Assembly: GCA_002329645.1 (NCBI GenBank)
Contig: DCTS01000106.1
Span: 1 to 9,972, forward strand
DNA from: Lachnoclostridium sp. UBA1434
Lineage (GTDB): Bacteria > Bacillota > Clostridia > Lachnospirales > Lachnospiraceae
DNA: 9,972 nt
Direction: 5' to 3'
Below, in pieces: positions 4,694 through 9,972 of the stretch. The notes under the pieces were generated by a model, which made no database searches, was not told the DNA's origin, and saw only the letters and a program-made list of their open reading frames with translations. The translations under genes were made by a program, and so were the position numbers. The first letter of the stretch is position 1; each line of letters opens with the position of its first letter.

Positions 4694-6494
4694 GTATTTT
4701 ATCATTATAATATCCTTTTGGTGCCGCAGGATAATCTGAAACTTCCCATATTCGTTTAAAATAATGGTTTCTCAGGAATTTATCCGATACAAGGAAGTAT
4801 TCTAAAGTACTGCCCCCATCATTAAATGTAACATCCAGATGGTAATAGTTCTTGCCAATCTCTGAAACAGGTTTGATAACTGAGCCGTCCATAAATGCAA
4901 CTCCCCATTTATCATCCTTTTTAATATCAAAGTAATCATAATATACAAAGCTGCCGTCTATGATTTCAAAATGCTGGTATGCACTGTCCCATACCGGCTC
5001 AACTATATATGTCATGTCTTCTCTTACATAGCCGATTTTACCGTCCTTCGTAACTCTGGCCATTCCTCTTTCAAAAGACCCTATTGTATCATAGTCTCCT
5101 ATTGCATTGCCTTTGCTATCCGTCATTGGAGTAAAATCATTATTAAGGAAATACTCCTTCCCATCCTTTTTAACCTTTACAACCGGCGGCTTGCTTTTAT
5201 CGTCCTGATATGAATATGAACCGTCCGGATTCTTAATCCTTATCTGGGATGTATAGTAATTCCGATAGATATAATCATATACGGGCTCAAGAACAACCCT
5301 TCCCCTTCTGTCCAGCACCCCTTCCTTGCCGTTTTGCTTAACCACCATATACCCGTCCTTAATTGCATAAATCTCATCATAAATCGGTTCAACCAGATAT
5401 TTATAGGTGCCCAGATCCAATAGTCCCGTTTTCCCGTTCACCTTCACCTCAAGTAAATTGAAGTATGACAGGTGCCCCACCGAGTCAAATACCATATCAT
5501 TAATGATTTCTCCGTCCTTCGTAATCAGTATTGTTTTCCCGTCCTTTTCAGCATATTGCCAGGTCCCCAAGTCTCTTACCTCATCATACACAGGCTCAAG
5601 TATCTCCGTCCCGTTTTTGCCGAGAAGACCGTATTTATTGTCAAGCTGGATCTTACAGAGCACCTCCCGGGAATCCCAGTGCAATAATGCATCATATTTT
5701 GGTTCTATCAATGTTCCGTCATGAAGATAATAGCCGCTCTTTTCTCTATAATCATTCCCGATACTAAGTCTAACTCCATCATCCATAACAAGAACCGAGC
5801 TGTATACAGGATCAAGAATTTTATCTCTTTTAATATCATATAAACCATGTTTATAATCATTATTAGTTACTATATATCCTAAGGCCACATCATATTTGCC
5901 CGGAGAAACATAAGTATACTTTGTATCAATTACCAGCCTGCCCTTGGAGTTAAGTGCCCCATACAGCTCTTTCCCGTCAACTATATTATATACATTGGTG
6001 TACCCTGTTTCGGGTAAATTCGTATACTCAGCGACATAATCAAATTGAGGTTCTACCAGATAAGAGCCGTCCTTTTTAACAAAGCCGTATTTTCTAGTGT
6101 TTTTGTCTTCTCCAATCCCCACTATGGCAACCTCGGTTTTAGTGCCGGGTATTGTATGGAAATCCCTTGCCTCATCAAACCTTGGCTTGATAAGATAAGT
6201 GCCGTCCTTCTTAATGTATCCGTATTTTATCGGTTTATTGCCTGTTTTTACCCCTACGGCGGCAACCCCGCTGATAAAATCTCTTGCATCCTGGTATTGA
6301 GGCTTAATTATTACATTGGCTTTATTATCTATGTAGCCATAATCCCATTCTCCCCGCCACAATCCAAATACCGCCAGGCCCTCCGATAAATCTCCCACAT
6401 AATCCACCTCATACTTTGAGACGGATTCCGCACCGGCAACAGATGAAGACAGTAAAATAACAAGACAAATTAGTAACAAGCACCGTTTCTTCAT
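4677..6494 (-). CDS. Secreted WG-repeat protein
   Basis: 605 residues from the chosen start MKKRCLLLICLVILL. A Sec signal peptide (K-K-R, hydrophobic 5-16, then SSSVAGA|ES near residue 22) gives export. There is no lipobox Cys at the cleavage site. The rest is about 11-12 WG (KWG-type, beta-hairpin) repeats, recognisable as YGYI/YGLL..G...EP.YD units, for example at 52-72, 91-112, 136-155, 178-196, 216-233, 288-308, 356-375, 391-410, 487-505 and 530-542. Function of WG proteins is generally unknown; they are thought to be extracellular binding scaffolds. The frame is open to an ATG at 6551, but that would put the signal peptide behind 19 extra residues and the promoter -10 inside the gene, so 6494 with GAGGGG 11 bases upstream is preferred. 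It follows the helicase gene on the same strand but has its own promoter. Confidence 0.85.
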   Translation of the reverse strand: MKKRCLLLICLVILLSSSVAGAESVSKYEVDYVGDLSEGLAVFGLWRGEWDYGYIDNKANVIIKPQYQDARDFISGVAAVGVKTGNKPIKYGYIKKDGTYLIKPRFDEARDFHTIPGTKTEVAIVGIGEDKNTRKYGFVKKDGSYLVEPQFDYVAEYTNLPETGYTNVYNIVDGKELYGALNSKGRLVIDTKYTYVSPGKYDVALGYIVTNNDYKHGLYDIKRDKILDPVYSSVLVMDDGVRLSIGNDYREKSGYYLHDGTLIEPKYDALLHWDSREVLCKIQLDNKYGLLGKNGTEILEPVYDEVRDLGTWQYAEKDGKTILITKDGEIINDMVFDSVGHLSYFNLLEVKVNGKTGLLDLGTYKYLVEPIYDEIYAIKDGYMVVKQNGKEGVLDRRGRVVLEPVYDYIYRNYYTSQIRIKNPDGSYSYQDDKSKPPVVKVKKDGKEYFLNNDFTPMTDSKGNAIGDYDTIGSFERGMARVTKDGKIGYVREDMTYIVEPVWDSAYQHFEIIDGSFVYYDYFDIKKDDKWGVAFMDGSVIKPVSEIGKNYYHLDVTFNDGGSTLEYFLVSDKFLRNHYFKRIWEVSDYPAAPKGYYNDKIQKQIE

Positions 6495-6532
6495 AAGTAA
6501 TTTATCCCCTCGCATTTGTATATATATATCCA

Positions 6533-6562
6533 AATTTAGCATATTTTGCATGATTTTGTCAA
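6533..6562 (-). promoter_or_regulatory. Promoter of the WG-repeat gene
   Basis: TTGACA (6562-6557), an 18-base spacer ending in TGC, and TAAATT (6538-6533): a perfect -35 with an extended, imperfect -10. It sits between the helicase stop (6578-6576) and the WG start at 6494, so the WG gene can be expressed independently. It argues against the upstream ATG at 6551 as the real start. Confidence 0.6.
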
Positions 6563-6575
6563 CTAAAGCAGATCA

Positions 6576-9500
6576 TTATGGCTGGAAATATCTTTCAAGT
6601 TCCAGCACGGGGAAGATGACCGGAACCTCTTCCCCGTCTTCCTCATTCCAATACAGGATATAATCCACCCTGGCTCTTTTCGGATTATATCCTTTCTTAA
6701 TATATTGCTGCAGTTCTTCCTTGAAGTATCTGGAAAAATATAATATACGGTTTCCTGATGAATCTATACATCCCTCATTGTCTGCTGTCAGTTCATCTCC
6801 GCTCTTAATTTTTTCAACCATTTCCCTTACCCTGTAAAAATATGAAAGATACACATCCTTATGGCGAAGCTGCTTTACAATATAATTGGAATCTCCGCCA
6901 TCCGAATCATTATAGGTATATGTCAGACCTTCGATGGTTCCGTATCTATAATCCTTATGTATGGAAAAATAATTATTATTATAGTGTATGGCAAGGCTCT
7001 TTTTTGCCCTGGTCATACCTACATACAACAATCTCTTGTTCTCATCCGAGTTGAGAAAATAATCACTTAGCAGGATGACAACATGATCGAATTCCCATCC
7101 CTTGGACTTATGAATAGTTGAAACTGTGACAATCCCCTGATTACGATCGTAAAAGTCCTCTTCCTTTGACTCCTTAATAAATTCCAAAAAATCAGAAGCA
7201 TATTTATACTGTGGATTAACAGCTTCGAAATCTTCAAAAAGACGGAGGCATAAAGGCAGATTCTTGCTCCCCTCATATTTGGCTATTGTCTGCTTCTTAG
7301 CGTATATCCATTGTTCATCGGAAATAATATGCGTTTCCCGGGTAAGCTTAAGCTGCTCAACAAAATACCGTATCTCAATCAGATGATCCAGATTAAATCC
7401 GTCATTGCTTTGAATAATCCTCGTGCGTATTCCGTTCTTCTTAATTATTGCTGCTGCCTGCAAAGCTTCCTCATTTGTCTTTGTCAGTATCGCGGTAGAG
7501 CCGTATATTCCTCTTTCTATCATGCCAAGGACAGCCGGTATTAAAAGCCTGCTGCTCTTATACTGAATAATATGTATCTGTCCGTTATCATTTTGAACAG
7601 GCATGATGGGTTGATTCTTCAGGCGATTTCCAATACTTGCAGCAAATATATTGGTCATATACACCAGATTGGGCTTGCTTCTATAATTCTCAATAAGTTC
7701 ATATAACCTGGAACCCTCCAGCTTAAGCAATTCCTTCATATGCTTTGAGCTGGACCCTCTGAAGGAATATATATTCTGGTCGTCATCCCCTACGGCTATA
7801 ACCCTCATGTCAGGATTCTTATCAATTAATGCATGAATAAGCGCCGCCTCATGCTCATCCATATCCTGAGCCTCATCAATTACCAGCACCATCTTTGCTA
7901 TTCGTGAGGGCTCCGCTTCATTGTTATTAATGCGTTCAACCGCCTCCTTTATTACGTTATCAGATGCTTCAATAGTGCCCATACGTCCAAGCAAATCAAA
8001 GCAATATGAGTGAAATGTCTTAATCTCTATAAAATTAGCCGCATTTCCGATAAGATTAATCAATCGTTTTTTAAACTCTGTGGCAGCCGCCCTTGAAAAT
8101 GTAATCATTAAAAGCTGCTCATACTTCACATCCTCCATTAGAAGCAGGGATGCCAGCTTGTGAACAAGTATTTTAGTCTTACCGCTTCCCGGACCTGCCG
8201 CAACAACAATATAGCGTGATTTATTATCATTAATAATCTTTAGCTGGGAAGGCGAAAGCTCGCCAAAAAGTCTTCGAAACTTTTCAGGCGAAAGATTTCT
8301 GGCAATTTCATCAGTCCTCGTACCCTTAAAATATTTACGAAGAAAGGAGCTATACTCCAATTTGAAGTAGTCATCTACAAACTGTAGAGCTTCCTGGTAA
8401 TCCTCAAGCATTTTCTTAGCATACTCACCTACTATATGAATCATTTGTGTTTTCTGCTCATAATACTGCTTCAAATTCCGATAATCTTCCAGCTTATATC
8501 TAATCTTATTGTCCTTCTCTAAACGTTCTATGCTGATTGTGTTATAAGCTACCAGAAATCCCCCTTCGATATTAAGTGCGTTGATTCTTGAAAGATAAAA
8601 AAGCGCTCCCTCTATATCTTCGCTGGAGGCTTGCAGCATTAATAACTGCTTCTCAAAATCATATGCCTCCCTTAGCTCCAAAACGGAAAATTCAACATGG
8701 GACTCATTCCTATCATTAGTTTCATCCAGCCTATGCAGTATAAATTCAGCAATATCCCAGCGCTTCTCCATATTCTTTCTTATTATTTTCTTTGGATTCT
8801 TAAGCGAAAGCTTTACATGGTTGCGCGAATACGGTAATACCTCCCTGTTTAATATATCCTTTATTACCCAGTAATTCATCAAGGTACGGATTTTATCCGG
8901 AGTTGCTCTCTTAATACCGGCTTCCTCAGCCTTCTCATTCATTTCCTTCAGGTTAATAACAGTCTCTTCCTCCGAAAGCTCCTCAAGCAAAAATTCCTCC
9001 AATTCCCGGTAATTATGAAGTATATTCATACTTTTCACAGCTCCTCCATCCGGAAGAAATGCTGTTAAATCCTTAGCATCCGCAAGTAGCCTTATATCCC
9101 GAAGCATCTGGATTATCTTCAGTACCTGCTCCTTAGGAATCCCCAGATTATCCGAGATGTAATCAACTCTGGATTCGGCAGCTTCACCATTGCTGCTCCT
9201 TCTGCTCCTGCAAGCAATTAGGTTTTTAATTATTCTGGTTGCCTGTTGCTCCTCCTTATCATCGAAATAACCTGATTTCTTTATTTTATCTATTGCTTCC
9301 ATCGCATTCCTGGCTCTGATACTGTCGGCATAAATATGCGGAATATTAAAACCCCGTTTTATATAACCGGCATCCTCAAGGGCTGCAATGGCAGCCTTCA
9401 CACGACCTTCAATATTTTCTATTCTCTCATCCCATCCTGCTGCTCTGGCTATCTCAAGTGCGGAGCTTGACATTCTGGAACGTTTGTAGGTAGCATCCTT

Positions 9501-9972
9501 AATAACCTTCCAAATCTGCTGGATTTCTTCTAATGTTATCTTCGTCTGGTTGAGCAGCATAAAATGCTTATTCAGGTCTTCGTCGTTAAACAGGATATAG
9601 CATTCAGCGGATATATTCTGATCCCTGCCGGCACGACCGGCTTCCTGTACATAGTTCTCCAGGGAATCTGAGATATCATGGTGGATAACCATACCGATAT
9701 CCTTCTTATCAACCCCCATACCAAATGCCGAGGTGGCAACCATAATATCTACATCACCCCGGATAAATGCATCCTGATTCTCACTTTTCTCCTTTTTATC
9801 CATCTTGCCATGATACGGCCTTGCCGGATATCCGTCCCTGGTAAGTCTATCCGCTAAATCTTTGGCTCGCGCAGTCCTGGAAACATATATAATTGTCGGG
9901 CATTTTTTATAAGATAAGAGATTTCTTATTTCGTTGTACTTTTCTTTATCAGCCTTTTGTATAACTGTATAT
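6576..9972 (-). CDS. RecQ-UvrD fusion DNA helicase, 5' end beyond the window
   Basis: The frame is open to the right edge, so at least 1131 residues are present and the N-terminal RecQ motifs are off-window. Numbering from the internal Met at 9803 (not the real start): the second RecQ (SF2) domain holds motif IV-like CPTIIYVSRTARAKDLADRL before that Met, motif V ATSAFGMGVDKKD (23-35) and motif VI QEAGRAGRD (53-61). A winged-helix-like stretch follows (100-260) without the Cys of the RecQ zinc site. A complete SF1 UvrD/PcrA motor follows: Q-motif LSPSQLKII (516-524), Walker A AAGPGSGKTK (535-544), TFSRAAATEFKKR (568-580), Walker B VIDEAQD (641-647), GDDDQNIYSFRG (672-683), ENYRS (705-709), STIHKSKGWEF (895-905) and YVGMTRAKK (927-935). 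Both motors are expected to move 3'-5'. It probably acts in recombination or repair; a defence role is conceivable but nothing nearby supports it. Confidence 0.88.
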   Translation of the reverse strand, partial: YTVIQKADKEKYNEIRNLLSYKKCPTIIYVSRTARAKDLADRLTRDGYPARPYHGKMDKKEKSENQDAFIRGDVDIMVATSAFGMGVDKKDIGMVIHHDISDSLENYVQEAGRAGRDQNISAECYILFNDEDLNKHFMLLNQTKITLEEIQQIWKVIKDATYKRSRMSSSALEIARAAGWDERIENIEGRVKAAIAALEDAGYIKRGFNIPHIYADSIRARNAMEAIDKIKKSGYFDDKEEQQATRIIKNLIACRSRRSSNGEAAESRVDYISDNLGIPKEQVLKIIQMLRDIRLLADAKDLTAFLPDGGAVKSMNILHNYRELEEFLLEELSEEETVINLKEMNEKAEEAGIKRATPDKIRTLMNYWVIKDILNREVLPYSRNHVKLSLKNPKKIIRKNMEKRWDIAEFILHRLDETNDRNESHVEFSVLELREAYDFEKQLLMLQASSEDIEGALFYLSRINALNIEGGFLVAYNTISIERLEKDNKIRYKLEDYRNLKQYYEQKTQMIHIVGEYAKKMLEDYQEALQFVDDYFKLEYSSFLRKYFKGTRTDEIARNLSPEKFRRLFGELSPSQLKIINDNKSRYIVVAAGPGSGKTKILVHKLASLLLMEDVKYEQLLMITFSRAAATEFKKRLINLIGNAANFIEIKTFHSYCFDLLGRMGTIEASDNVIKEAVERINNNEAEPSRIAKMVLVIDEAQDMDEHEAALIHALIDKNPDMRVIAVGDDDQNIYSFRGSSSKHMKELLKLEGSRLYELIENYRSKPNLVYMTNIFAASIGNRLKNQPIMPVQNDNGQIHIIQYKSSRLLIPAVLGMIERGIYGSTAILTKTNEEALQAAAIIKKNGIRTRIIQSNDGFNLDHLIEIRYFVEQLKLTRETHIISDEQWIYAKKQTIAKYEGSKNLPLCLRLFEDFEAVNPQYKYASDFLEFIKESKEEDFYDRNQGIVTVSTIHKSKGWEFDHVVILLSDYFLNSDENKRLLYVGMTRAKKSLAIHYNNNYFSIHKDYRYGTIEGLTYTYNDSDGGDSNYIVKQLRHKDVYLSYFYRVREMVEKIKSGDELTADNEGCIDSSGNRILYFSRYFKEELQQYIKKGYNPKRARVDYILYWNEEDGEEVPVIFPVLELERYFQP

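Noticed and set aside
6494..6551. Upstream start (ATG at 6551) for the WG-repeat protein
   Set aside because: It would lie inside the promoter spacer and place 19 polar and mixed residues before a perfect signal peptide; the ATG at 6494 has a GAGGGG site.
6576..9972. Anti-phage defence island centred on the RecQ-UvrD protein
   Set aside because: No nuclease, sensor or other defence gene is adjacent; its visible neighbour is a WG-repeat protein and the other side is off-window.

Overview
The window looks like a chromosomal segment of a low-GC anaerobic Firmicute, most likely a Clostridia member of gut type. The basis is strong AAGGAGG-type ribosome binding sites, AT-rich spacers, and the families present: a SPASM radical SAM enzyme with a Nif11-like Cys-rich peptide, a BspA-like leucine-rich-repeat fragment, a WG-repeat protein, a DUF89 phosphatase and a RecQ/UvrD double helicase. 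This taxonomic call is inference; no rRNA is present.

Layout from left to right. (1) Bases 1-222 form an almost perfect fold-back palindrome that cuts off the C-terminus of a minus-strand Amidase_3 cell-wall hydrolase (starts at 850). The left arm looks like an inverted copy, possibly a chimera at a contig end. (2) Bases about 929-3082, minus strand, read as one transcription unit for a radical-SAM-modified peptide (RiPP). A near-consensus promoter lies at 3054-3082. It is followed by a short ORF (2995-2924), an intact radical SAM/SPASM maturase (2832-1450), a double-glycine Cys-rich precursor gene that has lost its ATG and carries an in-frame amber codon (1421-1116), a stub of a BspA-like LRR gene (1115-963) and an intrinsic terminator (948-929). 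Just upstream on the same strand is the C-terminal remnant of an XRE/TPR-type regulator (3450-3079). The enzyme is open while its substrate and both flanking genes are damaged, so this looks like a decaying or recoded RiPP island. (3) Bases 3451-3748 hold no intact gene but carry two clean hairpins and a promoter for the next gene. (4) A plus-strand DUF89/ARMT1-like damage-control phosphatase lies at 3749-4627. (5) Facing it, on the minus strand, are a secreted WG-repeat protein (6494-4677) with its own promoter and, upstream of it, the large RecQ-UvrD fusion helicase (stop at 6576), which runs off the right edge.

How the genes work together. The clearest functional unit is the RiPP operon: the maturase would bind the Nif11-like leader and install radical-derived crosslinks on the five-Cys core. 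The double-Gly motif marks where the leader would be removed. No peptidase/transporter is seen in the window. The phosphatase, WG protein and helicase are ordinary-looking neighbours with no visible functional link to the operon.
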